This document shows positions 16,478-26,171 of a stretch of 64,000 bases of DNA, piece by piece. The translations under genes were made by a program, and so were the position numbers. Below the pieces are notes generated by a model, which saw only the letters and a program-made list of their open reading frames with translations, ran no database searches and was not told the origin of the DNA. Origin of the DNA: Paenibacillus sp. V4I7 (GTDB lineage: Bacteria; Bacillota; Bacilli; Paenibacillales; NBRC-103111); assembly GCF_030817275.1 (NCBI RefSeq), contig NZ_JAUSZD010000002.1, positions 2,046,001 through 2,110,000 of the forward strand, given 5' to 3'. Numbering within the stretch: the stretch's first letter is position 1; the number at the start of each line of letters is the position of its first letter.

Positions 16478-17335
16478 ATGGAACAACGTAAGGCGCTTAC
16501 GACAGCTAAGATGAGAAAAATGAAGCAAGATGGCGTTCCCATTACAATGGTAACTGCTTATGATTATCCATCAGCCCGCTTAGCGGAAGAGGCTGGCATT
16601 GATGTCATCCTAGTAGGTGATTCTCTGGGGAATGTAGTACTAGGCTACGATTCAACCTTGCCTGTCACTATGGATGATATGGTTTACCAGACGCGAGCCG
16701 CGGTGCGTGGAGCTTCAAATACGTTCATTGTAGCGGATATGCCTTTCTTGACTTACCATGGCAGCTTGGACACGACATTTCGGGGAGTAGCCCGATTAAT
16801 GCAAGAGGGCGGAGCAAAAGCGGTTAAGCTGGAAGGCGGAGCTGAGATTGCAGCTACTGTCAAAGCGATTACGGAAGCCGGTGTACCGGTCGTCGGACAT
16901 TTGGGTTTAACTCCGCAATCCGTACATCAACTTGGTGGATTCCGCGTACAAGGACGCAGCTCCGAACAAGCGGAGAAACTGCTCAGTGATGCTAAAGCTC
17001 TTGAGAAAGCGGGAGCTTTCGCGGTGGTCTTAGAGCTGGTGACGGATGAACTGGCTGAATGGGTAACGAAGCAGCTATCGATTCCTACGATTGGAATTGG
17101 TTCTGGGATTCATTGCGATGGCCAGGTGCTTGTATATCATGATCTTCTCCAGTATGGTTCTGACAGTGCTGCCAGAAAGTTCGTAAAAGCATACGCGAAT
17201 ATAGGGGAAACTATTCGTGCAGGTATTGGGGAATATGTGAAAGAAGTGAAAGCACGGGCATTCCCTGCGCCAGAGCATACGTTTCATATGGACAACGATG
17301 TTGTTGAATACTTATATGGCGATAAGGAGAAGTGA
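16478..17335 (+). CDS. panB: 3-methyl-2-oxobutanoate hydroxymethyltransferase
   Basis: PanB makes ketopantoate from 2-oxoisovalerate and methylenetetrahydrofolate, the first step to pantothenate and coenzyme A. The 285-residue TIM-barrel protein shows MVTAYDYPSARLAEEAG and DVILVGDSLGNVVLGYDSTLPVT near residues 24-65, with the metal-binding Asp residues. KLEGG and GHLGLTPQSVHQLGG follow, with the catalytic region around the conserved Glu in VLELV. GAGGAAG precedes the ATG. It is the first gene of panBCD; the downstream start overlaps its end. Confidence 0.97.
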   Translation: MEQRKALTTAKMRKMKQDGVPITMVTAYDYPSARLAEEAGIDVILVGDSLGNVVLGYDSTLPVTMDDMVYQTRAAVRGASNTFIVADMPFLTYHGSLDTTFRGVARLMQEGGAKAVKLEGGAEIAATVKAITEAGVPVVGHLGLTPQSVHQLGGFRVQGRSSEQAEKLLSDAKALEKAGAFAVVLELVTDELAEWVTKQLSIPTIGIGSGIHCDGQVLVYHDLLQYGSDSAARKFVKAYANIGETIRAGIGEYVKEVKARAFPAPEHTFHMDNDVVEYLYGDKEK

Positions 17336-17340
17336 GAAGC

Positions 17341-18222
17341 ATGGAAGCGATCCAGACCATGGAAGTTATTCATTCAATTGCTGATTTGCGTTCTCGTATA
17401 AGGGACTACCGACGCAAGAACGACCAATCTGTTGGGTTTGTGCCGACAATGGGTTATTTACACGATGGCCATGCAAGTTTGCTGCGCAAAGCACGTACTC
17501 AAAGTGGACTTGTCGTGCTAAGTATATTTGTTAATCCGCTCCAGTTCGGTCCAGGTGAGGATTTCGAGCGGTATCCGCGAAATACGGAACGGGATTTGCA
17601 ATTAGCGGAAGCCGCGGGCGTTGACCTAGTGTTTATGCCATCTGTGAGCGAAATGTATCCGACACCGACGCGCACTACGGTCAGTGTGACAGGTCTTACC
17701 TCCAGACTTTGCGGAGCATCGCGCCCTGGGCATTTTGATGGGGTCGCAACTGTCGTTAGCAAGTTGTTTCATATTGTACAGCCTGATCAAGCGTTTTTTG
17801 GTCTGAAGGATGCCCAACAGGTTGCTGTCATTGAGCAAATGGTGCAAGATCTCAATCTCGGCATCGAGATTGTTCCATGTCCTATTTTGCGTGAAGCAGA
17901 TGGGCTGGCCATGAGCTCGCGCAATGTGTATCTTTCTGAGGAAGAGCGTAAGCATGCTTTAGTTTTGTCTCAATCCTTACAAAAAGCAAAGGCATTTGTA
18001 GAATCACATACAACTTTCACACCACAGGAGCTCGAAAGCTTGGTCAGCCAACATATTGCGACTACACCTTTAGCTCTGATTGACTATGTAGAGGTACTAG
18101 CTTATCCGACATTAGAACCTTTTGAAAATAGCCATCATACCCAATCTATTATCATTGCTTTGGCTGTCAAATTCGGCAAAACGCGTTTGATCGATAATTT
18201 AATTTTACAAGTAGGGAAGTGA
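17341..18222 (+). CDS. panC: Pantothenate synthetase (pantoate--beta-alanine ligase)
   Basis: PanC condenses pantoate with beta-alanine using ATP. The 293-residue protein contains [14 protein letters not shown] (the HIGH-type ATP motif), [31 protein letters not shown] and SSRNVYL (the KMSKS-like loop). AAGGAGA at 17324-17330 suits ATG 17341 (spacing ten); a GTG at 17332 overlapping the panB stop is too close to the site. It is followed by panD with close spacing. Confidence 0.96.
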   Translation: MEAIQTMEVIHSIADLRSRIRDYRRKNDQSVGFVPTMGYLHDGHASLLRKARTQSGLVVLSIFVNPLQFGPGEDFERYPRNTERDLQLAEAAGVDLVFMPSVSEMYPTPTRTTVSVTGLTSRLCGASRPGHFDGVATVVSKLFHIVQPDQAFFGLKDAQQVAVIEQMVQDLNLGIEIVPCPILREADGLAMSSRNVYLSEEERKHALVLSQSLQKAKAFVESHTTFTPQELESLVSQHIATTPLALIDYVEVLAYPTLEPFENSHHTQSIIIALAVKFGKTRLIDNLILQVGK

Positions 18223-18227
18223 CTTCC

Positions 18228-18611
18228 ATGTTTCGAACAATGATGAAAGCTAAAATACACCGGGCAACCGTTACGGAAGCGAATTTGAATTATATCGGAA
18301 GCATTACGATTGATGAAGATTTGATCGATTTGGTTGGTATGTTACCGAATGAGAAAGTGCAAATTGTGAACAACAACAATGGTGCACGTCTGGAAACGTA
18401 TATAATTCCGGGACCTCGCGGCACAGGTGTGATTTGTTTAAATGGGGCTGCAGCTAGGTTGGTTCAGACCGGTGATACGGTTATTATTATTTCTTATGCA
18501 ATGATGACCGATGAAGAAGCTAGGAAGCATCAACCAACGATTGCCATTATGGGCGAAAACAATAAAGTTGCGCAGCTTCTCAAAGAAGAAGAGCATTCCA
18601 CCATCCTTTAA
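18228..18611 (+). CDS. panD: Aspartate 1-decarboxylase precursor
   Basis: PanD makes beta-alanine from aspartate for pantothenate synthesis. It is a pyruvoyl enzyme that cuts itself between Gly24 and Ser25. With ATG 18228 as start the sequence YIGS places Gly at 24 and Ser at 25, exactly the family position, which settles the start against the overlapping GTG at 18219. Other landmarks are the lysine and arginine pockets in [14 protein letters not shown] and the NGAAARL segment. It has 127 residues and is the last gene of panBCD. Confidence 0.97.
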   Translation: MFRTMMKAKIHRATVTEANLNYIGSITIDEDLIDLVGMLPNEKVQIVNNNNGARLETYIIPGPRGTGVICLNGAAARLVQTGDTVIIISYAMMTDEEARKHQPTIAIMGENNKVAQLLKEEEHSTIL

Positions 18612-18691
18612 GAGGGATCACTTCCATGCATGAAATCGGCTCTGTTTACAAAGAATGAGGGTAAGCTTTCGAAGCAAAGGTGGGATGCCAA

Positions 18692-19285
18692 ATGTTTAAG
18701 CATTTATTTTCCACAATGAACGAGGTTTTGGAAGAAATCCAAAAAGAATATCCGAATAGTGACGTGGAAAAAAAGGCGGAGCTCGACGAACAATTGCAGG
18801 TGTTGAAAACGATGAGCGATGAGTTCATCGAAGCGTGGCTGCTTTTTGAGGAGAAGTTGGGAAAGTTTTATGGGGCCGTACCGATGAGTACCCAAACCCT
18901 TCATGATGAGCTGATGGATCTAGATGTGTCCGGGAAGCAAACGGATGAATTCATGCGGGGCCAGGGATATTACAAGCTTTATATGTACGATCAAGCAATC
19001 AAAGAATTCGAAGTGTTGATTCAAAGACAACCGGACTTTTTGCTTGCTAGGGTATATTTAGCAATGGGTCATTTGCGCAAAGGGGAGTTTGGAGAAGCGT
19101 ATCAACACTTCAAGTTCCTGCTGCCCTTGACCGACAATACCAAGATGAAGGCCATTTCGTATAACGCAATGGGCTGCATACAAGTACAAAATCAGAATAT
19201 GGAAAAAGCCTTTGAATATTTTCAAAAAGCTTATCACACCGATCCTTCTTGCATGGAGCCGCTGATCAATTTGGACGAATCCTAA
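18692..19285 (+). CDS. TPR-repeat protein
   Basis: The 197-residue cytoplasmic protein has a charged, coiled-coil-prone N-terminal part (residues 1-60, rich in Glu, Lys and Leu). Three TPR-like helix pairs follow, from about residue 85 (GQGYYKLYMYDQAIKEFEVLIQRQPD) and residue 120 (ARVYLAMGHLRKGEFGEAYQHF) to residue 190 (MGCIQVQNQNMEKAFEYFQKAY). AAAGGTGGG at 18677-18684 sets the start at ATG 18692 rather than GTG 18680. It is a protein-binding scaffold with unknown partners; it stands between panD and dinG without terminators. Confidence 0.85.
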   Translation: MFKHLFSTMNEVLEEIQKEYPNSDVEKKAELDEQLQVLKTMSDEFIEAWLLFEEKLGKFYGAVPMSTQTLHDELMDLDVSGKQTDEFMRGQGYYKLYMYDQAIKEFEVLIQRQPDFLLARVYLAMGHLRKGEFGEAYQHFKFLLPLTDNTKMKAISYNAMGCIQVQNQNMEKAFEYFQKAYHTDPSCMEPLINLDES

Positions 19286-19360
19286 TTCGGAAGCGGCTAA
19301 CTGGGTATTCCCTTTTCCTAATAAGATTTGGTATGCTAGGAGAAGTGCAGGACGAAAGGA

Positions 19361-22231
19361 TTGAAGATACACGTCATGAAATTTGCAGTTTTGGATTTTG
19401 AAACGACAGGAAGTCAGCCTGCGGATGAAATTATTCAGGTTGGACTCGTCATTATAGATCAATTTCAAATTACTCACAGGTATACTTCTCTGGTCAAACC
19501 AGGGATAAGTATACCTTCTTCGATTACAACACTTACAGGGATAACGGAAGACATGGTTGCGGATGCTCCCTCGATTGACCAAGTCATGGCGGATATGTTT
19601 CCGCTGTTGTTTGATTGTGTCCTTGTGGCGCACCATGCGGCTTTTGATTTATCCTTTTTGCAAAAAGGACTAACGAAAACGGGATACCCGCCTTTCACAG
19701 GACGTGTGCTGGATACGATGGATTTGCTACGCATCTTATTTCCATCTATTTCAAGTCTTCAACTCAGCATGGTGGCCGGCTTATTCGGCATTGATCATGA
19801 AAGGCCACACCAAGCGGATAGTGATGCGGAAGTAACAGCGGCCATATGGATTAATTGTATGGAACGGTTGCTGGGTCTGCCGCTTCTTACGGTTCAACGC
19901 TTACAACATCTTTTCGAAAACGGCAATAGCGATTTAGGATGGTTCCTCGATGAAATATGCGCATACAAAGAATCTATCACCAGCGTGGATATGGATACGA
20001 ATCGATATTTCCGGCAATTTACGCTTAATGTCACAGATTGGGGCGATGAGGAGGATACGCGCAGTGACTCCGATGCGGACGGTTTAGGTTCATCTTTTAC
20101 GGATTTCCATCAAGGATTGAAAACAGCTTTGCGTGAAAAATTCGAGATCTTTGAAGATCGTGAATCCCAAGAGCAGATGATCCGAGAAGTTGAAAAGTCA
20201 CTCGAGCATGATCAGCATTTGATGATTGAAGCGGGAACAGGAACAGGGAAGTCCCTAGGGTATTTAATACCATCCATTTATTATGGCATCAAGTATGAGA
20301 AGAAAGTGATCATCTCTACGCACACGATTAACTTACAAGAACAGCTTCGTGAGCGGGACATTCCTCTCTTGAAGGAGATTTTCCCTATCCCTTTCAAAGC
20401 TGCTGTGCTCAAAGGGAGAAGTCATTACTTATGTCTGCGTAAATTCGAAACAAAGCTAACAACTCGTGATTACGAGAATGGCAAGGAAGATCCGATAACG
20501 GCAGCACAAATGGTTGTATGGCTAAGTGAGACGGAGCATGGAGATGAAGAGGAGCTGCATTTTGGAAATAAAGGTGCCCAGTTCTGGTATTCGGTTGCAA
20601 GTGACACAGATTCTTGTTTGAACCGCATGTGCCCTTGGTACAAAAAATGCTTCTATCATCGCGCTCGGAATGATGCCAATACGGCCGATGTGATCATCAC
20701 GAACCATTCCCTCCTCTTTACGGATATGAAGGCTGAGAACCGCCTTTTACCGTCTTACAAGCACCTTGTCATTGATGAGGCTCATCACTTTGAAGAAGTG
20801 GCCAGTAAGCATCTTGGCATTGAGCTGCATTCTTCCGCATTTTATCATTCGTTGCTATGGCTGTATAAAGATAATCGCAGCGGCCAATTACCGATGCTGC
20901 GGTTTCGATTACAGAAATCGGATGAGCAGCAGGAACGCGCGGCCACTTGGAGTCAAACCATTGACGGGCTCTTCCCCAAAATTGTGAAAATCAAAGAGGA
21001 TTGGGATCGACTCAGCGAAGCGCTCTATGAGCTGCTATCATCTAGGAGTGATCCTTCGCAATCAGAGAACTCACAGTACGTACTTCGGATGAAGCCCGAA
21101 ACGCTTCCGACCGAATGGCGAGAGCTTCTGATCATGGAAGACAATATTTATTTGAATGCGAATGATTTACTCCGCACGCTTGATAAATTGTTAAATGAAG
21201 TGAAGGATATGCAGGAGGTTTTCGGTGTTCAAGGTTTAGTCACCGATTTGAATGGTACGGTAAAGGAACTGTACAACCATCGAGATGCCCTGCACTTTTT
21301 TATGAAAATGGCCGATGAGGGTTATGTCTACTGGATGGAAGCCGGCACCTATGCCAAATCGAAGTCACTGCAGCTTGTATCCGTGCCTACCGATGTAAGT
21401 GGGCTGCTTCAGCAGCATTTCTTTGAGACTAAGGACAGTATTATTCTGACCTCCGCGACTTTGTCTGTTAATAAATCTTTTCAATATTCAGCGGATCAAT
21501 TAGGGTTAGTTATCCCTGAGGATGAACAATCGGGCAAGCTGAAAACCATTCAATTGCCATCTCCGTTTAATTACAGAGAGCAAGCTCTTGTCGTGATTCC
21601 TCGGGATTTTCCGACGATCAAAGGTGCTGGTGATCCTGTTTTTATCAACGCACTTATAGAGTCGCTTAGTGATGTTGCGCGAATTACCAAAGGGCGTATG
21701 TTGATTTTGTGCACTTCGAATCGTATGCTTAAGCAAATTTATGCCGGCATGAAGGATCTCTTAAAGCCGCATGGGATTACCGTGCTCGGGCAGGGGGTTG
21801 ACAGCGGTAATCGGAGCAAACTGACCCGGATGTTCCAAGATAACAAAATGTGCGTCCTACTAGGCACCAGCTCGTTCTGGGAGGGTGTCGATATTCCAGG
21901 AGATGCGTTAAGCTGTCTTGCTATTATACGTTTGCCGTTTCAACCGCCTAATCATCCTCTTGTTGAGGCGAAATGTGAAAATATTAAAAAACGCAATGAG
22001 AATCCATTTATGAAATTTTCTGTGCCACAGGCTGTCATTCGATTTAAACAGGGCTTTGGCCGACTTGTTAGACGAGCATCCGATAAAGGTATCGTTATCA
22101 TCTATGATACTCGTGTCATTGATACGTATTATGGCAAGCACTTCCTTTATTCATTGCCTGGTCCGAAGATAGAGCATATGACGACTGAGCAAATGTTACC
22201 TAGGATTGAAGAGTGGATGGGGGAGGCGTAG
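19361..22231 (+). CDS. dinG: DinG-type helicase with N-terminal DEDDh exonuclease
   Basis: The 956-residue protein joins a 3'-5' exonuclease of the DnaQ type (DFETTG near residue 11, HHAAFDLSF, HQADSD) to an XPD/DinG-like superfamily 2 helicase. The helicase has Walker A in EAGTGTGKSLGYL (about residue 307) and DEAHH near residue 473. Four cysteines at about 358, 419, 424 and 430 (C...C-x4-C-x5-C, in SCLNRMC and KKC) match the iron-sulfur ligands of E. coli DinG, so a cluster is likely. The start may be TTG 19361 or ATG 19376; neither has ideal spacing from AAAGGA. It is probably a structure-specific DNA repair enzyme. Confidence 0.94.
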   Translation: MKIHVMKFAVLDFETTGSQPADEIIQVGLVIIDQFQITHRYTSLVKPGISIPSSITTLTGITEDMVADAPSIDQVMADMFPLLFDCVLVAHHAAFDLSFLQKGLTKTGYPPFTGRVLDTMDLLRILFPSISSLQLSMVAGLFGIDHERPHQADSDAEVTAAIWINCMERLLGLPLLTVQRLQHLFENGNSDLGWFLDEICAYKESITSVDMDTNRYFRQFTLNVTDWGDEEDTRSDSDADGLGSSFTDFHQGLKTALREKFEIFEDRESQEQMIREVEKSLEHDQHLMIEAGTGTGKSLGYLIPSIYYGIKYEKKVIISTHTINLQEQLRERDIPLLKEIFPIPFKAAVLKGRSHYLCLRKFETKLTTRDYENGKEDPITAAQMVVWLSETEHGDEEELHFGNKGAQFWYSVASDTDSCLNRMCPWYKKCFYHRARNDANTADVIITNHSLLFTDMKAENRLLPSYKHLVIDEAHHFEEVASKHLGIELHSSAFYHSLLWLYKDNRSGQLPMLRFRLQKSDEQQERAATWSQTIDGLFPKIVKIKEDWDRLSEALYELLSSRSDPSQSENSQYVLRMKPETLPTEWRELLIMEDNIYLNANDLLRTLDKLLNEVKDMQEVFGVQGLVTDLNGTVKELYNHRDALHFFMKMADEGYVYWMEAGTYAKSKSLQLVSVPTDVSGLLQQHFFETKDSIILTSATLSVNKSFQYSADQLGLVIPEDEQSGKLKTIQLPSPFNYREQALVVIPRDFPTIKGAGDPVFINALIESLSDVARITKGRMLILCTSNRMLKQIYAGMKDLLKPHGITVLGQGVDSGNRSKLTRMFQDNKMCVLLGTSSFWEGVDIPGDALSCLAIIRLPFQPPNHPLVEAKCENIKKRNENPFMKFSVPQAVIRFKQGFGRLVRRASDKGIVIIYDTRVIDTYYGKHFLYSLPGPKIEHMTTEQMLPRIEEWMGEA

Positions 22232-22233
22232 AG

Positions 22234-22854
22234 TTGAAAACACAAAAAATATCGGAAGCCGTCGTTCGGAGGCTGCCCATTTATTTACGCTTTCTGAATG
22301 AACTTGCGATGAAAAATGTATCGACGGTATCTTCGCAGGATTTGGGTCAAAAGCTTGATCTGAATCCAGCACAGATTCGCAAGGATTTGGCTTATTTTGG
22401 GGAATTCGGTAAAAAGGGAATCGGCTATGACATTGCTTACTTAATTGAGAAGATTAGACAGATCCTAAAGTTGGATCGCCATATTCAAGTAGCTCTTGTT
22501 GGGGCGGGTAACCTAGGCCGAGCTTTATGCAATTATAATACTTACTTGCGGAATGATATGAAAATTGTCGCAGTTTTTGATGCTATGCCAAGCAAAGTAG
22601 GGGAATCGATTAACAATCTAATCGTTCAGCCGATGCATGAGATGAAGCAGGTTTTATCTGAATTAGGCGTTCGCATCGGCATCATTACGGTTCCTGCGAA
22701 TGAAGCTCAAAATGTAGCCAATCAATTCGTAGACTGCGGGATCGAAGCCATATTGAATTTTGCTCCCGTTATTATTAAGGTTCCTCCGGAAGTGCGTGTG
22801 CATCATGCGGATTTTACAACCGAATTGCAAAGTTTAGCGTATTATTTGGATTAG
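22234..22854 (+). CDS. rex: Redox-sensing transcriptional repressor Rex
   Basis: Rex senses the NADH/NAD+ ratio and represses fermentation and respiration genes. The 206-residue protein has an N-terminal winged helix (SEAVVRRLPIYLRFL, SSQDLGQKLDLNPAQIRKDLAYFGEFG) and a Rossmann domain with GAGNLGRAL near residue 91, then the C-terminal swapped helix. The start is TTG 22234, just after GGGGGAGG at 22219-22226; the upstream ATG 22213 lies inside dinG and before the site. Its site is within the end of dinG, so the two are coupled. Confidence 0.96.
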   Translation: MKTQKISEAVVRRLPIYLRFLNELAMKNVSTVSSQDLGQKLDLNPAQIRKDLAYFGEFGKKGIGYDIAYLIEKIRQILKLDRHIQVALVGAGNLGRALCNYNTYLRNDMKIVAVFDAMPSKVGESINNLIVQPMHEMKQVLSELGVRIGIITVPANEAQNVANQFVDCGIEAILNFAPVIIKVPPEVRVHHADFTTELQSLAYYLD

Positions 22855-22895
22855 AAAAAGGCACGACCCAATTCCCTTGGGTCGTGCCTTTATTT
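22855..22895. terminator. Bidirectional terminator between rex and pit
   Basis: Twelve-base perfect stem GGCACGACCCAA / TTGGGTCGTGCC, loop TTCCC, with A and T runs on the two sides; it serves the converging rex and pit genes. Confidence 0.9.
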
Positions 22896-22896
22896 T

Positions 22897-23898
22897 TTAG
22901 AAAATAAATCTGAATAGTACGAAGTAGATCGAAAATGCGAGCACGATGCTGATTGGAATCGTAATAAGCCAAGTGATCAGCATACGGCCAACGGTGCCCC
23001 ATTGAACCTCATGGAAGCGCATGACACTGCCTGTCCCGATAATCGCGGAGGAAATAACATGCGTCGTAGACAATGGTTTACCCCAATGGGTAGAGAACTG
23101 AATAACGAGTGATGACGTTAAGTCCGAGGCAAAGCCATTGATGGGCTCGATTTTAACAATCTTCCCGGATACTGTTTTAATAATTCGCCATCCACCGATG
23201 GATGTTCCAAGCCCCATGGCAAGAGCGGCAGAAATTTTCACCCAAAGCGGCACATTCAGATCGGTTTGAACACCAGCAGCTACGAGACCGAAAACGATAA
23301 TACCCATGGCTTTTTGTGCATCGTTTCCACCGTGGGAATAGGATAGTAATCCAGCTGATAGAATTTGCAGGGTACGGAAAATGCGATTAAGCTTCGACCT
23401 TGATCTGTTTCCGGACCATATAATGATGTATTTGATCAAAATCATAATCAAGTAACCAAGCGCGAAAGCAATAATCGGCGATAAAACCAAAATGATCATA
23501 ATTTGGGTAAAACCACTCCAGTTCACCGAGTTGATGCCGGCTCCTGCGATAACTGCACCAGCTAGAGATCCTAGCAAGGTATGAGAAGATGAAGATGGAA
23601 TCGCAAGATACCAAGTCAACAAGTTCCATATGATAGCAGCAAGTAAAGCAGCGATAACGACTTCAACGCCATTTTCAATTTTAGCCGGGTTGGCAATGCT
23701 TCCACCAACGGTTTTGGCGACTTCTGAGGAAACCATGGCACCAACGAAATTAAGAATAGCGGCCATGGCGATGGCTACACGTGGACTTAGCGCACGTGTG
23801 GAAATGGAAGTTGCAATCGCATTAGCCGTATCGTGAAATCCATTGATGAAATCAAAAAGTAAAGCAAGCACAACGATAACGATTAAATAAGTTAACAT
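22897..23898 (-). CDS. pit: Low-affinity inorganic phosphate transporter (Pit family)
   Basis: The 333-residue membrane protein of the PiT family takes up phosphate as a metal-phosphate complex with protons. The two inverted family repeats are visible: FDFINGFHDTANAIATS near residue 16 and SYSHGGNDAQKAMGI near residue 192. About nine or ten membrane segments are seen. The minus-strand ATG at 23898 follows AGGAGG. It lies 64 bases after the DUF47 gene, a pairing known for this transporter. Confidence 0.95.
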   Translation of the reverse strand: MLTYLIVIVVLALLFDFINGFHDTANAIATSISTRALSPRVAIAMAAILNFVGAMVSSEVAKTVGGSIANPAKIENGVEVVIAALLAAIIWNLLTWYLAIPSSSSHTLLGSLAGAVIAGAGINSVNWSGFTQIMIILVLSPIIAFALGYLIMILIKYIIIWSGNRSRSKLNRIFRTLQILSAGLLSYSHGGNDAQKAMGIIVFGLVAAGVQTDLNVPLWVKISAALAMGLGTSIGGWRIIKTVSGKIVKIEPINGFASDLTSSLVIQFSTHWGKPLSTTHVISSAIIGTGSVMRFHEVQWGTVGRMLITWLITIPISIVLAFSIYFVLFRFIF

Positions 23899-23962
23899 GA
23901 TTTCCTCCTAAGAGTTTTCCATTTGGAAAACTTTCTTCGTAAACATAGGACACGAATGTGCC

Positions 23963-24589
23963 TTATGAATAGCGAAGTACAACGCTATCAAGGATATTGG
24001 CTACATCTTCACAAGCATCCGTTGTTTCTTCCAAACGCTCATAAATTTCTTTTAGTTTAAAATCTTCGTACACGTCTTTACGTGTAATGAAAATTTGGCG
24101 AATCCCTTCGCGCATCAAACGGTCTCCGTCATTCTCAAGGGAATTAATAGCAACCGTATGCTCGGGGATTTGCATGTATTTTTTCTTCGCCAGAAGCTTG
24201 AATGCATCCAGCATATGTTGGCAAGAGTCTACAATGACAGCCGAAAACTCTTTCATATAAGAATCTGTATGGGATACAGCAAGATAGTCGAAACGAGCAA
24301 TTGTAGCTTCAATACCGTCTGTTACATCATCCACTTTGGAGGCTAGAACCATAATGTCTTCACGATCAATCGGTGTAATAAATACTTTGTTTAAACCTTT
24401 AAAAATTTCGTGAGTAATGGAATCACCTGCATGCTCTAAATCGTTAATCGCTTTTACATATTCAATAGGCGGTTTATCGCCCATCATAGCTGTGCGAAAT
24501 AGTTGAGCAGTTTGCAATGCGTTTTCTGCAGCACGGATGAGAAGTTGCAAGAAATCGACTTCGTTCTTTTTCGTGAATAACGTTGTCAT
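23963..24589 (-). CDS. DUF47 / PhoU-like phosphate transport accessory protein
   Basis: The 208-residue all-helical protein of the DUF47 (PhoU-like, YkaA/TIGR00153) family has the typical acidic metal-binding patterns DLEHAGDSITHEI, KVDDVTDGIE and EETTDACEDVANIL. These proteins are found beside Pit transporters and are thought to control them. It lies upstream of pit on the same strand and is surely its operon partner. The minus-strand ATG at 24589 is preceded by AGGAGG. Which signal it reads cannot be told from the sequence. Confidence 0.92.
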   Translation of the reverse strand: MTTLFTKKNEVDFLQLLIRAAENALQTAQLFRTAMMGDKPPIEYVKAINDLEHAGDSITHEIFKGLNKVFITPIDREDIMVLASKVDDVTDGIEATIARFDYLAVSHTDSYMKEFSAVIVDSCQHMLDAFKLLAKKKYMQIPEHTVAINSLENDGDRLMREGIRQIFITRKDVYEDFKLKEIYERLEETTDACEDVANILDSVVLRYS

Positions 24590-24726
24590 ATAATCCTCCT
24601 ATATTTTACTATATGTACTAAGTTTTGATCGAATATGTAAGATAAACAGACCAAATGGTAGAAAAAACTCACAAAGTTAAAAGTATCATAACAATTGCAT
24701 CTAAAGCAACGAAAATTCCGTGACAA

Positions 24727-24743
24727 TTTACAATTTCTTAACA
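24727..24743 (+). promoter_or_regulatory. Possible PhoP-type direct repeat upstream of the pit operon and mtaD
   Basis: TTTACA and TTAACA in direct orientation with a five-base spacer (11-base period), resembling the TT(A/T/C)ACA repeats bound by PhoP in Bacillus. It lies in the 245-base gap between the divergent pit operon and mtaD. Only two repeats are seen, where functional boxes usually have four. Confidence 0.3.
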
Positions 24744-24756
24744 TCACTTGGCTTCC

Positions 24757-24785
24757 TTGATTTTACAAGCCCGAAGATGTAAAGT
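24757..24785 (+). promoter_or_regulatory. Candidate sigma-A promoter of mtaD
   Basis: TTGATT and TAAAGT separated by 17 bases, each matching four of six consensus bases, about 50 bases before the mtaD start. Confidence 0.45.
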
Positions 24786-24834
24786 TTAAAAAGCAATATC
24801 TTTAATAGAATGAGCATAGAGAGGGATTTTTAGT

Positions 24835-26130
24835 ATGAAAAAAACATTAATTATGAACGGTTTTTTTATCTCAAATCATGAAGCGAAATCGTCTATAAAA
24901 GGCTGTATGGTTATAGAGGGCAGCCAGATTACATACATCGGTGAGGAAATACCTGAACCTCGAGAAAATTATGACGAAATCATTGACGGCACGAACAAGC
25001 TTTATATGCCTGGTCTTGTGAATACGCATGGTCACGCAGCGATGTCGCTTTTACGCGGATACGGTGACGATCTTGCTCTCCAAATTTGGTTAGAAGAGAA
25101 AATGTGGCCGATGGAAGCCAAATTCAACGCCCAAGATGTGAAATGGGGGACGCAATTAACGATTCTAGAGATGGTTAAAGGTGGTACGACAACTTTTGTA
25201 GATATGTATGACCATATGAACGAAGTTGCTAAGGCCGTTGAAGAATCGGGTATGCGCGGTGTTCTGACCCGAGGTATTATAGGTCTTTGTCCGCCGGAAG
25301 TACAAGATGCTAAATTGAAAGAAGCCACCGAGTTCGCAAAAAACTGGCATGGCGGTGCGAATGGAAGAATCACAACAATGATGTCCCCACATGCACCCTA
25401 TACATGTCCACCAGACTATATAGAACGAATTGTTCAAGTGGCCCATGATCTAAACCTGCCCATCCATACCCACATGTCGGAGACAAGTCGTGAAGTTCAA
25501 GGAAATGTTGAGCAATACGGTTTGAGACCCGTTGCACATTTAGAAAAGCATGGCGTGTTCAGCAGACCGACGCTCATCGCGCATGGTGTTCATCTCACAG
25601 ATGAAGAAATCAGTATCCTTAAGCAATATGATGTTCGTATTTCCCACAACCCTGGAAGCAATCTGAAGCTTGCAAGCGGTGTTGCCCGAGTTCCTGAACT
25701 TTTACGTGCTGGCGTTAAGGTTTCGCTTGGAACGGATGGAGCGGCTTCTAATAATAACTTGGATATGTTCGAAGAAATGAGACTCGCCGCGCTGATCCAC
25801 AAAGGTGTTTCTGGTGATCCTCTAGCTGTGCCTGCGGCAGAAGCACTTCGCATGGGAACAAAAATGGGTGCAGAATCCGTATGGTTAGACAATGTAGGCC
25901 TACTGCAGGCTGGCATGAAGGCAGACTTCATCGCACTGGATATCGACCAACCTCATTTCCTTCCAAAGACGGACTTCGTGTCTCATATTGTTTACTCTGC
26001 ATGTGCAAAAGATGTAGTTGATGTGTGTGTTGACGGAAATTGGATTGTCCGCAAAGGTGAATGTTTAACATTGGATGAAGAAAAAATTAAACGTGAGTTT
26101 GAACAATGCTTCGATAAGCTCATTGGCTAA
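24835..26130 (+). CDS. mtaD: 5-methylthioadenosine / S-adenosylhomocysteine deaminase
   Basis: The 431-residue amidohydrolase deaminates methylthioadenosine or S-adenosylhomocysteine to the inosine forms. Metal-binding and catalytic features are PGLVNTHGHAAMSLLRGYGDD (HxH, about residues 61-70), MSPHAPYTCPPD, IHTHMSETSREV, IAHGVHL and GTDGAASNNNLDMFEEMR. It is close to MtaD of other Bacillales, but guanine or other deaminases of the ATZ/TRZ group look similar. It links to the methionine-salvage genes further on, although it lies in a separate unit. GAGAGGG precedes the ATG. Confidence 0.92.
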   Translation: MKKTLIMNGFFISNHEAKSSIKGCMVIEGSQITYIGEEIPEPRENYDEIIDGTNKLYMPGLVNTHGHAAMSLLRGYGDDLALQIWLEEKMWPMEAKFNAQDVKWGTQLTILEMVKGGTTTFVDMYDHMNEVAKAVEESGMRGVLTRGIIGLCPPEVQDAKLKEATEFAKNWHGGANGRITTMMSPHAPYTCPPDYIERIVQVAHDLNLPIHTHMSETSREVQGNVEQYGLRPVAHLEKHGVFSRPTLIAHGVHLTDEEISILKQYDVRISHNPGSNLKLASGVARVPELLRAGVKVSLGTDGAASNNNLDMFEEMRLAALIHKGVSGDPLAVPAAEALRMGTKMGAESVWLDNVGLLQAGMKADFIALDIDQPHFLPKTDFVSHIVYSACAKDVVDVCVDGNWIVRKGECLTLDEEKIKREFEQCFDKLIG

Positions 26131-26171
26131 GTGAATCCTTGTAAGTTCGTCTGGGGAGGTGAGCGACATTC

